NCBI GenBank assembly: GCA_021432635.1
Contig: MU270016.1
Coordinates: forward strand, 1,746,171-1,810,170
DNA from: Thozetella sp. PMI_491
Taxonomy: Eukaryota; Ascomycota; Sordariomycetes; Chaetosphaeriales; Chaetosphaeriaceae
DNA: 64,000 nt
Direction of reading: 5' to 3'
Both the position numbers and the translations under genes were made by a program. How positions within the stretch are numbered: position 1 is the first letter of the stretch; each line of letters starts with the position of its first letter. Positions 1-10,327 of this stretch are shown one piece after another. Under the pieces are notes generated by a model that saw only the letters and a list, made by a program, of their open reading frames with translations, was not told where the DNA came from and ran no database searches.

Positions 1-1087
1 CAGGCTAAGGCCAAGGAGGACTTCGAGTCTGCTTTTGCCAGCTTCAAGAATGCCAAGGCAGCCCAGAGCTCGGCCGCTCCTGGCCCCGCGGCCGTGGCCG
101 TCTTTGCTACCGAGTTCCCGCCCATTTCGGAGCTTGAGCATGACGACTCGTCCGACTCAGATAGCGACAAGGGGGGATTTGATGATGACTTCGCGCCTGC
201 CTCCCCTCCGCCGAGGCCCACGAAGGAAGCGATCGATAGCAAGCCGTTATCGCCTACGGCGACGGAACCTGCCCCAAAGGAGCAGACCACAAGGTATAAA
301 CTCCCATCCCCGGCGGATAGGTCACTAAAGGACCCCGTATGGCCATTGCGACTCGTTCCTGACTGCTCTCGTAGTGATGAAAGCTCCCCGCCGACAGCTA
401 TTGCCAGTAGCAGCGCATTTGGCATAAGCAGCCCAACCGATACGTCCACGCCTCAGGCCGATTTGTCGGCCTCCGCCTCGAAGACACTATTTGACGACCT
501 TGACAATGACTTTGACGACCTGGAGGACGCAAAAGAGGGCTCGGCCGACGATGATTTTGCCAACATCTCGCGGTCTGGCCTAGATGATTTCAACGCCGTC
601 TTCGACAGCCCGCCGTCGAGCCAAGCACGAAGCGGCCAGACCAACACGCAAATGTCGTTCGCAAGCGAGAGCGCCTTTGATATTGGCGCCAGCTCCGTGA
701 CCATCAGCAATCCCGCTGACTCTACCGCGGCTGCGCCCGCGGCGGCAAGCCCGTCCAAGGCAGCTGACCCTCATGACTGGGATGCGCTCTTTGCCAGCCT
801 CGATGACGCTCCTGCGGCTCCTACTGCGGGCGCTGAGGGTGCTGAGGGCGCCAAGGACGCGGCTCGTCCTGCCGGGCTGGGACGGGCCCTAACAGAGGAG
901 GGCGAGCACGACGATCCCATCCTGAAGAATTTGACGAGCATGGGTTACTCCCGCAAGGATGCGCTGAGCGCCCTAGAAAAATACGATTATAACTTGGAGA
1001 GGGTGAGCTCAGGCCCCTGATTTCCGTTATGCAAAGCCCAGGCACTAATCCCGGCAGGCCGCCAACTTCCTCGCCAACCAGTCTTAG
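1..1087 (+). CDS. EDE1: EDE1-like endocytic scaffold protein, 3' part only
   Basis: The reading frame is open from the first base, so the start and the expected N-terminal EH domains lie outside the window. Exons are 1-1002 and 1058-1087. The intron (1003-1057) has a GTGAGC donor, a CTAAT branch-like site and a CAG acceptor, and joins at phase 0. The visible 343 residues are mostly a low-complexity acidic, Ser/Pro/Ala-rich tail with repeated Asp-Asp-Phe/Asp-Asp-Leu clusters, as in clathrin-adaptor-binding regions. They end in a UBA domain (about residues 302-343) carrying the typical Met-Gly-Tyr loop. EDE1/Eps15-type proteins place EH domains first and UBA last, and act early in clathrin-mediated endocytosis, binding NPF motifs and ubiquitin. 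A sequence at 297-390 with odd composition could be an unspliced in-frame intron, but I left it coding. The UBA is clear; the EDE1 name rests on the architecture of the visible tail. Confidence 0.75.
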
Positions 1088-1936
1088 ACGCCCCGCTAGC
1101 GAGCGCATAGGAGCCGGCGACGGCAAGGGGTAAGGGTGCGGGGTGGGAGACGGAGGAGGAGGCACGTTCGTGACGCTTGGTGTGCATTTGCAACCAGCCC
1201 CGACCGCTTCGAGGGGAGGAGGTTTTCTCGAGAGACGCGTGTTGCATTGCGACGGCGAAGAGCTTTCTTTCTGCGGGCCGGGTCTTCCCGCCGCGCTGTT
1301 GCATACTTTTCCCGGGCGCTGCCTGCATGTTGGGCACCCAACTGAAGCTCTGTAAACCCCGGAGCCTAGAAGGGCGGCCGACTGCAGGGGTCGAAACCCG
1401 ATAGGCTGTTGACTTCCGAGTGCTGCCGCTGTAATGTATAGTGCAGTATATATATATCCACATATATGTCTCTTCTACAGAGGGCATTGCTTTGTCCCAT
1501 GGCATAGCACCACCCATGTTGGCGTTGGAGAGCGCCGTTAGTATGCATAGCTAGGTACCAGTTTATCCAGTGACTTCCTTTGACTTTCCTAGCATCCTGC
1601 CATGTGGCGAGAAGTGAGCGAGCCTCCTAGCATATTATTGTCTTGCCAATCAGGAAAGTCAGAGGACCAAATGTGGACCCTGGTCTTATAGGTCCAGGCC
1701 ACCACCATCTAGAACTTTTTTTCCCTTCCCCCTCGCCGCCCACCACCGGGAAAGTGCACCGCGCCTCTGTCTACCCGACGACAGACTTCTCCCCAACTAG
1801 CGTCGCTTTTCTCTGCTTGCTGCCCCCCTTCTCCCCTATTATCTCGCGGTGCTTTGCATCCGCGTGTGCGCTTCCCAGCCCCTCCATCGCTCCTCCAACA
1901 TCCACCCCGCCACCAACCCCCCCACCTCTTCGAGCC
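1088..1936. other. Intergenic: EDE1-like 3' end and DPH3 upstream region
   Basis: There is no supported gene here. A TA dinucleotide run lies at 1447-1457. The last 200 bases before the DPH3 start are pyrimidine-rich, as is common just upstream of fungal starts. A truncated AGGTACC motif occurs near 1553. Confidence 0.5.
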
Positions 1937-2287
1937 ATGGCGGACGATGACGAGCAGATCTCGGTCTACGACGAGATCGAGATCGAGGACATGACGTTCG
2001 ATGAGACGCTCCAGATCTACCACTACCCGTGCCCGTGCGGCGACCGCTTCGAGATCACGCTGGCCGATCTGCAGGACAGCGCCGACATCGCGGTCTGCCC
2101 CAGCTGCAGCCTGATGATCCGGGTCATCTTCGAAGCAGTATGCTCCTCCCCACCAGCAGTATCTCTTTCTTGAGCTACGACTCCGTGCTGACTATGCTGT
2201 TTTTCTCAGGACGACCTGCCCGGCCCTCCGAAAGACCCCGAGCCCGCGGTGGAAGAAGCCGCTGCCCAGGTGCCCGTCGCAGCGTGA
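1937..2287 (+). CDS. DPH3: Diphthamide biosynthesis protein 3 (CSL zinc finger)
   Basis: Exons are 1937-2137 and 2210-2287. The intron (GTATGC...CTCAG) joins at phase 0 and gives a 92-residue protein. The family is about 80-90 residues long, so this is complete. The CSL zinc-binding cysteines are all present: Cys32 and Cys34 (CPCG) and Cys54 and Cys57 (CPSC), preceded by the conserved acidic start and Tyr-His-Tyr-Pro segment. DPH3 is the iron-carrying electron donor for the Dph1-Dph2 radical step that modifies a histidine of elongation factor 2. In yeast it is also called Kti11 and works with Elongator in tRNA wobble modification. The short acidic C-terminus encoded by exon 2 is not strongly conserved. 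The reading frame stays open upstream of the ATG, but no upstream in-frame ATG is better placed. Confidence 0.96.
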
Positions 2288-2973
2288 GTCACGAGCGAGA
2301 GGCGAACGACCAGAGAGACGCGGCCACTTGGTCCGCAGATGGAACAAAACACTTTGCGGAAGGGAACTGGCGCGCCCAACAAATGGCACGCACAAAACCT
2401 TAGCCCTGCTCCCTACTAGGAGTCGAGCTCGCGTCGGCGGCTTGCGACACGTGATGCGTGAGCCGAGGCTACATCGGCAGCCGTCAGGCCGTGGCCTAGC
2501 CATACACAGACTGCATACCATGGGTGATTCGGCATGCTGCCAGTAGCTAGTATATGCCGGTGCAGCTGCATCCGCTCGTGATCGCTCACGACTGGCATAG
2601 AAAGACCTACGCGAGCGGCCGCCTGGTTGCGCACCAGGCCCGAAGGTCCAGCACGAGGCAGCGATGGCGTTGCACCCAAGTCACAAAACGCAGACGAAGA
2701 TGGTGTTAATGAAGTTGTTTTTATTATCATTACATGCTCCTGGGTATTTGCCACCAAATGACCAAACCGAATGAATGCCATGCGGGTGCCAATCCTCTCG
2801 TGCGGAACCTATGTACAGACTGCCTCGTTTCGTCGTTCCGCGCCTTCGGCAGTCGCATTCAATGCAATCTCTCTCCGTAGCTCTCTCTGCTCTCACTTGC
2901 CCGAGCTGCGACTAGCGCGCATCCAGGGGCGTACCTTCGACTGAGTCCGCACTACTGCCAGTTGACGGAATGC
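2288..2973. other. Intergenic between convergent genes
   Basis: DPH3 and the minus-strand GPI-protein gene both end here, so this stretch should hold two 3' untranslated regions. I see no other gene. Confidence 0.5.
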
Positions 2974-3508
2974 TTAAAAGAGGACGAGACCCATGGTGAA
3001 GAAGACCAGGAGGGCGGCGCCGGACACGCCCGCCGAGGTGAGGTGCTCTGCCCCGGCAGTAGGCACCGTCGTGGGTGCCGTGCCGTTCCCTGCAGCCGTC
3101 GTCACAGTAGCGAGTCCTGTTGCGCAGCGCCGTTAGCAAGCTTGTCCAAGGTGTCCAGGCCCCAGAGCTACCGGGGGAATGGAAAGAGGGCATACCAGAC
3201 GAGGGGCTAGCGGTGCCCACCGAAGAAGAGCGGCCGAACGGATAAGGCGGTCCCCAGGTGCTCCCCGACGGGATCGCGCTCGGCACCACTGTGAGGGTGG
3301 TCGGTGAAACGGTAAGACCGGTTGTGGTCATACCGGCGACGGTGACAGTAACCGAGGCCTTGGCGCTCACGGTACTGGTCGCATCGTCGGACGGCCAGGC
3401 CGGTAGGGTGTAAGTGGCAGTCACGCCGTCGCTGACCACGACGGTGATGGAGTCTGCAGCGGCGGCTAGGCCGGCAGCGAGGGGGACGAGGGCGGTGGAC
3501 GGGCGCAT
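2974..3508 (-). CDS. Small GPI-anchored secreted protein, function unknown
   Basis: Exon 1 is 3196-3508 and exon 2 is 2974-3116. The 79-base intron has a GTATGC donor, a GCTAAC branch site and a CAG acceptor, and joins within a glycine codon. The product has 151 residues. It starts with a hydrophobic signal peptide (about residues 1-19, ending in Ala-Ala-Ala-Asp). A Thr/Val/Ser-rich body with no cysteine follows. The protein ends in a small-residue cleavage region followed by a hydrophobic tail, the form expected of a GPI attachment signal. Choosing the spliced frame is supported by this tail; reading through the intron would give an unrelated Arg-rich end. It is probably a cell-wall or plasma-membrane glycoprotein. 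I do not recognise a named family. Confidence 0.8.
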
Positions 3509-3729
3509 TTTGGTGGTGAGAAGCTTGAACGAGGGCAGGTATAGACTTGAGTCTTGCGCTGGTTGTTATTGTTGTTTGGTAAACAAAGCACAAGAGTAGA
3601 CTCGAGTTTGAGTTTGAGCTATAGTGCAGCAGCGAGCGGATGCGTGACTAGCTAGCGAGAGTAGAGTGAAAGCGTGAGAGAGCAAGTATGAATCCCTTCG
3701 TGCTCCCACTCCGAGCCGGGCCCGTCCTT

Positions 3730-3741
3730 TCTCTATATAGC
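3730..3741 (-). promoter_or_regulatory. Possible TATA box of the GPI-protein gene
   Basis: A CTATATAG core reads TATATAG on the minus strand about 225 bases upstream of the start at 3508. The position fits a promoter with a long leader, but there is no transcript evidence. Confidence 0.35.
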
Positions 3742-3770
3742 TGTGCAGCTCGTAGCCAAGAAGGTACGCA

Positions 3771-3796
3771 AGGTACCTGGCCTAGGTACCTGGCCT
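3771..3796. repeat. Tandem 13-base direct repeat
   Basis: Two exact adjacent copies of AGGTACCTGGCCT (3771-3783 and 3784-3796) lie upstream of the minus-strand GPI-protein gene. Each contains the palindrome GGTACC. Related AGGTAC motifs recur in several other gene-free parts of this window. Confidence 0.8.
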
Positions 3797-4924
3797 GGCT
3801 AGCTAGCCACCTAGCTGTTGCGACTGGATGGCGCGGATGTGCAGATGTGCAAGCCCATGACGAGGCATGTCTGACCTTCTCCAAGTTCCACCCACCCGTT
3901 CGCCTGGCGAGGAGGTCGGGCCAACCGCCCGGCCGGCTGCGAGGGGACGCCCAGCATCATGCAACCAAGGCACAGGTGCGACTATGATCAAGCTAAGGGG
4001 GTCGAAGGCAAACGACATCACATAACATCATGAGCGTACGACCTTGGTCCCAGCCACCCCCGTCGCCTCGGCGGCCCGGTATTGGCTGGGCAGCTACGTC
4101 GTGCAGACCAGGGGGGTTGAGCTCCCCTTGTGCAGTGCAGCACAGGGCGAGCGAGCAGGCTGGAAGGTACTTCGTCGGGTGAGAGTGGTGTGTGGGTGTG
4201 GCCGACAGCTGTACGTGCTGCCGGCCTGGCAATGCAGCACACGGGAAGCGAACGATGCTGCCCTGGTTTGGGGTTGGGCTTGGCCGATGAGCGCGGGGTG
4301 GTTGACGGCGCTGGTAGGCGGGGTCAACTGCGTCATAACTACGACGGGCGGCCAGGGGCTCGACAAGGTTCGACATTCGACAGGGTAGCGTCTGTGGGCC
4401 TGGATCGCCCGAATGGCCCGGGCGTGACGAACGTCCAAAGCGTGTGTGGGGCGTCGCTAGCACCTAGCCTCGACTTTGCGACTTTGGTGACTGACAAGCC
4501 AGTTTTCCTTAGCGCACCGTCGTCGTGGAGTAATTGAGTGATTTAACGTACCCTTCCGTAGCCGGTGTATCAGTATCAGAGCGTGCGGTACCTGAGCAAG
4601 CACAGCAACGCCGGGGTAGGACAGACCTTGTATTCCCCTCCTGCAGTTAGGGATGGAATTGGGCTAGCTAAGCTGCGATGAACTGCCACGGGCCCCACCT
4701 CGTCGACAAGACGAACGTCATCGCACACGGCGAAAACCAGGGACACGGACACAGTGTCGCTCCTTTCGCACAGAAAAGAGCTCTCTCTTTATTTTTCTCT
4801 TCTTGTGGTCTAAATATAATGACGGAATTTTCCCCGACCCCGCCGCCACCTTGGATGATCCAGCAGGTGGATTGAGACCTCCCCCCTCCCACCTCTCCTC
4901 CTCCCCCGGCTCTCGGCTCCATGC

Positions 4925-7900
4925 TCAAGCGTCGACATTCTCAAAGAAGTAAGAGGGCTGGCCGGGTACGGCAAACTCAGATATCGGCGTGGTGATTTCG
5001 ACCTCGGCTCCGGTGCTCACATTGGTCCCCTTCTTGCTGCCCTCGTGCACTTCGATGACGTCCACAGCCACGAGCCCCGCCGAGCGCCGCAGAGCGGGCA
5101 CCATTTGCAGCAGCACCTCCTTCTCGTCGAACAACAGCTTCCTTGAAAGCACGGACTCCGCTGGCTCTTCGCGGAGCCGCTTCTTGAGGGTCTGGACAAA
5201 CGGCATGGCCTTCTTCATCTCGCCCATCTTACCGATCCGCCCGTTGAGCTCCTTGTCGTCCACCTTCTGCGTCTTGGTGGTCTCATCCCATATCTCCTCG
5301 AGGAGGTCGATGTACTTTTGCTGCCACGCCGGGAACGCCGTGGTCATGAAAATGGTGAGCTTCTTCGGTTTCTTGGGGTCGAATGTCGTCGCCTTGCCCT
5401 TGCCCATCTTGCGTACCTGCGCCTGCTCCGCGCTGTTGACGCTGGCCGAAGTCTGCCGCACGTACTCGCGCGCCGCACTCAGGTCATGCTTGACGGCAGG
5501 TACCTCGGGATACTTTGCCCACTGAATGCTCTCCTTCTTGCCCAGGATTTCCTGCCAGACGTAGTCGGAGAAGTGGGGAGCAAGCGGCGTCATGACCAGG
5601 GCCTGTCGCCGACAAGCATTAGCGTTCCCCCAGCATGGTGAGTGGTTTCATCGACATACCTGGAGCTCTATGTACTTGAAGACTAGATCCTTGTGCATTC
5701 CGATGCCCGCGACATTGGTCGAGTCTCTGTTTCGTCATATCAGCAAATGCATCCCCCCCGACCCCCTCGTGGGTTTGAGTTATGTCCTGTGGGAATATAC
5801 CTGTAGGAATCTCGGGCGTTCAAGAAGTCGTAGAAACTAGCCTTGAGCGCCAGCTTGTACGAGGTCTCCTCGTAGTACTTCTTGGCCTCCCGGACGAGAG
5901 CATTCATCTCGTTGTCGAAGATGGCGTCCTGGAACGAGTTCAGCTCGCCCGTGCGCAGCTTGTCCTGGTCCTTAACCATCTCCTCACACCACTCCTTGTT
6001 AGTATACAGACGCAGAATGGTGCTGTCCGCAACATCCTCGACGAAGTTTGAATCCGAGATAGTGTCGCCCGCATCGGCCATGGCCACGCGAGCCGCATCG
6101 GCACCGTACTTCTTGACGGCGTCGTCCAGGGTGAGGAAGTTTCCGGTCGACTTGGACATCTTTTCACCGTTGAGCTGCAGATGGCCGTTCGCACGGACGC
6201 TCTTGGGCCAGTACTCGCGCGGGAACATGGCGATGTGGTTGTACAGGAAGAAAGTCAAGTGGTTCGGGATGAGGTCCTTGCCGCTCACTCGGAGGTCCAG
6301 GGGGTACCAGTACTCAAATTCACGGCGCATCGTCTCAAGGGTTGCCTTGGGGATCTTCGACTTGGTGACGAGATCCTCCGAGAACTCGGTGCGGCAGAAA
6401 AGGTAGTCCCAGATCTCATCGATCAGCTGCGAAAACGGTCAGCGGATTAGTGCCAGAGCACGGGCAGAGCTAATGACAGGAGGTTGGAGGGGGATTCCAC
6501 AAACCTGGGCTGGCTCGATGTTGCTGATACCCTTCTCCCGCCCAAACAGGTCCTTGTGCAGGTGGTGCGCGATAGTGTAGTAGCTCATGTAGATAGTCGA
6601 GTCTGAGAGCGACTCGACCAGGAAGTGGGGATCCCATGGGAGCTTAGAGCCCAATCCGTAGGTGCGGGCGCATGCCCACTGGTTCAGCCAGTTGAGAACG
6701 CCCATGAAGGCGTGTTTGGTCTCGCTCGAGTATGTGTTGAAGCCCTTCCCGTCTGCGTTCTCCACGTATTCGATGGCCTCCTTTCGCCACGACTCCTCGC
6801 CGTAGTCCAGATACCACTGGTCCATCAGGGCGACCGTGCCGTCGTCACCGCTTCGTGATGTCACCTTGCCCTCTGGCTCAGCGTAGGCAAACGCCTCACC
6901 GGCGTCGATCAGCTGCTGCCTCACCTTGGGCTTGGCGGCCTCAACCTTCTCGCCCTTGAAATCGCCGACGAGCATCGTACCCTGGTAGAAGCCTTCCTTG
7001 TACGCTAGTTCCTTCGCCTCGAGGAGCTGCTTGGTGTCCTTGGGAGAAGAGATCTTGAGCTTTTTCACCAGGAACGGCGCCGTCAGGTCGCCATAGGTTG
7101 GGGTCTGGATGATCGGCACGATCTCGAGCTCTGCCCACTCCTTCTTGATGCCGTAGTAGTCGGCCTTCTTGGCGAGCTCGGTAACCGTTGCGAAGTCGTC
7201 AGGGGAGTCGCTAGGGACCGATGTGACCACACCCGTGCCCTTGGTCGGTAGCACCGTGTCCATGGGCAGGACCCTAACGCCATCCTTGTGGACAGAGAGG
7301 GGCGCTTTTACCAAGCTACCAACAACATCCGAACCAACAATATCTGCGGCCTTGTCGATGACACCCTCCTTATCAAATATGCCCTGGTAGGCCATATTCC
7401 TAGCCGCCCTCTCCGTCATAACAAAGTAGGTATTCTCAGATGCCCGGAACACACCGTATTCCCTGAACAGTTCACGTTAGCTAGGGCCTAAGGGAGCGAA
7501 GTGGTTTTCAAGGGGAGGGAACATACAGCTTGGGGCCGACGAAGCAGCACGTCTGGCCGTACATGGTCTCAGGTCGCAGTGTCGCCGGTACGAGGAACAC
7601 GTCGGCACCATCGGGGATCTTGCCGCGCAGAGCCTCGGCCGCGGCGGGCGACCACTCAAGGACTTTAAGCTTCAACGCCGTGTATTCCTGGGGGTTCACA
7701 CCTTCTCCTTCGCTTCGGTCATGGTCCATGCAAGGTTGGCCGTCCTTGATACTGTAAATAGTGTACCTGTAGACCGATGGCTGGTCAGCAAGGCTGGGGG
7801 CAAAGACAGAGCCAGCAGCTAGACGCCAAACTCACCGCTTTCCAAACTTAACCTTCTGGAGCTCCTTGAGGCGGTTCATCTGCCACCGCACGAAAGCGTC

Positions 7901-8632
7901 ATAGTAGGGGTTAGCATCCGTCGTAACGAACTGCCGCCGCCAGTCGATGCGGGCACCAAAGTTCGTCAGATCCTGCTTGCAGAGAGGCGGGAACCACTGC
8001 AGCCAGTACTGGGGGTCGGCAAAGCGGTAGATCTCCTGCCTTGGAATGCCGATAGACTCCATAATCTGGAACTGGTACTTTGCTTTAATCGTCTTGGCCG
8101 CGGCCTTGCTCTTCTTGGTGCCAAACTTGGTGATATCCTCCTTAGCCCCCTTAGGAGCAGCGGCGGCAGGCTCGGGGGCGCCCTCCTCCTCGTCCTTGTA
8201 CCGCTCAAATTCTTGCCCAAAGAGCTGGACCTCCTTGGCTATCTTGTCCGCCGAAGCCTTGATCGGGAGGCCGGTGCAGTGGTATCCGAGGGGAAACAGG
8301 ACCTTCTTGCCCTGCATGCGAGCGAAGCCGGCGTGGAACTCGATCTTGCTGACGGTGAAGGCATGGCCGACATGCAGCCTGCCGTTCATATAGGGGTAGG
8401 CAAAGCAGCCCATGAACTTGGGGAACTTGTCTCGGAGCTCGGCCGGCGAGACTGAGTGGAAGGGGACCTCGGCGGTGGAGGGCGCATCGGATTCGAAGAT
8501 CTTGTCCTCCTCCCATTGCTGCTGGTATTTCTTCTCAATTGCAATCAAGGTGTCTCGCTTTTCAGTTCCTTTGAGCTCCTTGGTCTTGGAGATCTGGAGC
8601 CCATCGAGCTCCTTCACTGGGGTGTCCGCCAT
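4925..8632 (-). CDS. CDC60: Leucyl-tRNA synthetase, cytosolic
   Basis: Six exons: 7836-8632, 7527-7766, 6505-7462, 5801-6426, 5660-5726 and 4925-5602. All five introns have GT/AG ends, phases agree, and the product has 1121 residues, normal for cytosolic eukaryotic/archaeal-type LeuRS. The enzyme attaches leucine to tRNA-Leu using ATP. The class I signatures are present: HVGH at residues 87-90 (HIGH motif) and KMSKS at 754-758. Between them lies the large connective-peptide editing domain that removes mischarged amino acids. The C-terminal anticodon-binding and LeuRS-specific domains are intact. The AUG at 8632 gives an N-terminus without a clear targeting signal. Upstream codons stay in frame without stops to 8808 and are discussed as a finding. 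In Neurospora the cytosolic enzyme is called leu-6; a separate mitochondrial gene is expected elsewhere. Confidence 0.97.
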
Positions 8633-8780
8633 GGTGCAGCCTTGAGGGGGGGACGAGAGTTGTGCAAAGCCGCGGGGCAGAAAGTTTTGGGTGAAGCGCG
8701 GGGCAAGGTGGGATGTAGAGCTGCGAAACTGATTTATCCCACCATAGCCCAAAACACAGGGCCGATGTGACGGTTTTCGT

Positions 8781-8792
8781 GGGGTTAGGGTT
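8781..8792 (-). promoter_or_regulatory. Telobox-like motif upstream of LeuRS
   Basis: The plus strand reads GGGGTTAGGGTT, so the minus (LeuRS) strand carries AACCCTAACCCC about 150 bases upstream of the AUG. This matches the TTAGGG telomere unit and the telobox or Tbf1-type sites known in promoters of translation-related genes. Function here is inferred. Confidence 0.4.
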
Positions 8793-9181
8793 ATGACTCT
8801 TTGCGTGACTCACCTATTCTGTAACGGATGTGGATGCGGATGCTGGTGGGGCGGCTCTATGTCTGGAGATTCGGGCTGCAACTACGGAAGTACAAGTGAG
8901 TTTGATGACAGTACAAGCTTAGTCGAGATATGACTGATAGTTTTACCAAAATTTTGAATCTCTGTCCAGTTTCTACGTTTAGAAGACTGTCGTTAGAGCT
9001 CTAGCTACTTCGCCGTATATAACTAACAGAACGTGGTGCGAAGGAGCCTCCTAAAGAAAGTTGTGGCGAGGTCGTCAGGATATCTAGATTGGTGCTTCAT
9101 ATATAACTAGCAAACTTGTAAACGAAGTGTAATTTGTTCACTACTGGCGGCGAGCAAAGTGCCGTATTTGAGTTCAATGAG

Positions 9182-9208
9182 ATCTGCTTTTGTTTAAACG
9201 AAGCAGAT
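9182..9208. repeat. Perfect 8-base inverted repeat (hairpin)
   Basis: ATCTGCTT at 9182-9189 pairs with AAGCAGAT at 9201-9208 across an 11-base loop. It lies inside the AT-richer island. No role is assigned. Confidence 0.6.
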
Positions 9209-9371
9209 AACACGAACAACTCGAGTAGTTTGAGAGAAGTTTCTCCCATATGCTACCTAATTTTATAAGACCTTCGGTCAATTATTTACAAACTAAATGC
9301 CAATTCTTTCAACGTCTCGCGAGGCATACCCGAGATCGAGGAATCCGAGGACCAAGACACGTAAGTAAGCT

Positions 9372-9602
9372 ATGTCCTCCCGGGAGCTGAAATATAGAGA
9401 TGACCTAACCTCCAAGGATATTTGGTTGCGCTTCTGAAACCGAGATAATGCTCTACAGAAAGTCTTGTCAAAATATGATTTTACTAGGTACATGAAAGCT
9501 GCTATGGCACACCTCAATATGGTTGGCAATAAGAGTCGAACAATGTACAAGCACAAGAGCTTTCCAGTTACTATTTTATACCTAGTCTGTTATGTTTTCT
9601 GA
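9372..9602 (+). pseudogene. Possible decayed coding relic
   Basis: A 77-codon frame starts at ATG 9372, meets one TGA at 9435-9437, and continues to TGA at 9600-9602. Downstream of the internal stop, about 50 codons have a protein-like mix of charged, aromatic and aliphatic residues, unlike the Arg/Pro-rich chance frames elsewhere. I do not recognise a family. It may be a remnant of an inactivated gene or mobile element, or chance. Confidence 0.2.
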
Positions 9603-10327
9603 TCGTTGAAGACTCGAACCCTCAAGATGCTGTCTCTTCTCTCCCTCGAAAAGGCCGCAGAGGCACACGGGTCGATGCTAAACCTGATGAAACGGAATAA
9701 TCTGTCTTATAAGTAAACACAAAATTAAGCTAATGTTGGGGAGACGATGTAATAGCATGAAAGCGAAATATAAACAGGTCACATATAAGTATAAATATTG
9801 GCAGATCCAATCACGACCGAGACTAGGATATAATGTGTGTACTGACGGCACTAATGTCTATACGCCATTCTATGCCTGTATGTCTGTCAGCTCGGAACAT
9901 CACGAGGCAGAGAACGGCCAGAATTGAGAGCCTTGAGCCGGTAAGCTGCTAAGTAGGATCGTTATTGGCCCTTTGGTTCACAGAATCGGGGCCAATTGCA
10001 AATTGCTTTTATTTTGGCCTCTAATTAAGTACATGAGAGACTCCGACTTCCCAGGCCAGCCAAGGGAAGGATGTCGTGTGCTGTGTGGGGCAACAGGGCT
10101 TGCAGTACGTGCCGCGCAGTGGGTCCCCTAGCTCGGCAGCTCCCCTCGAGCGGCGCGCAAGCCACAGTTGAGGTGCCGCTTGGGCGCACGGTTCAGCCAA
10201 GGCAAGGATTTTCCGCCTACTGGACAGAGCCAGCTCGTTACAGCGCGCGTCCACCTGCACACGCCTTCGTCGACCTCGTAGCCAGCGCTTCGGGCTCACA
10301 CCGTGCTGCCCTGCATTCGCCGTCAAG

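Larger units (their letters stand above)
3509..4924. other. Intergenic: promoter of GPI-protein gene and LeuRS 3' region
   Basis: Apart from the TATA-like site and the tandem repeat listed separately, I see nothing coding. Open frames near 4000-4500 overlap on both strands without family resemblance and are taken as chance. Confidence 0.5.
8633..10327. other. Gene-free region with an AT-richer island
   Basis: The first 170 bases belong to the LeuRS promoter or leader. From about 8,880 to 9,960 the sequence is clearly more AT-rich than the rest of the window and lacks long open frames, which would suit a decayed repeat or relic. The last 350 bases are GC-rich again and should hold the promoter of the next gene. 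Confidence 0.5.

Noticed and set aside
9600-9640. Minus-strand GGGTTCGAGTC resembling a tRNA T-arm
   Set aside because: The stem pairs poorly and no acceptor, D or anticodon arm could be found at proper distances.
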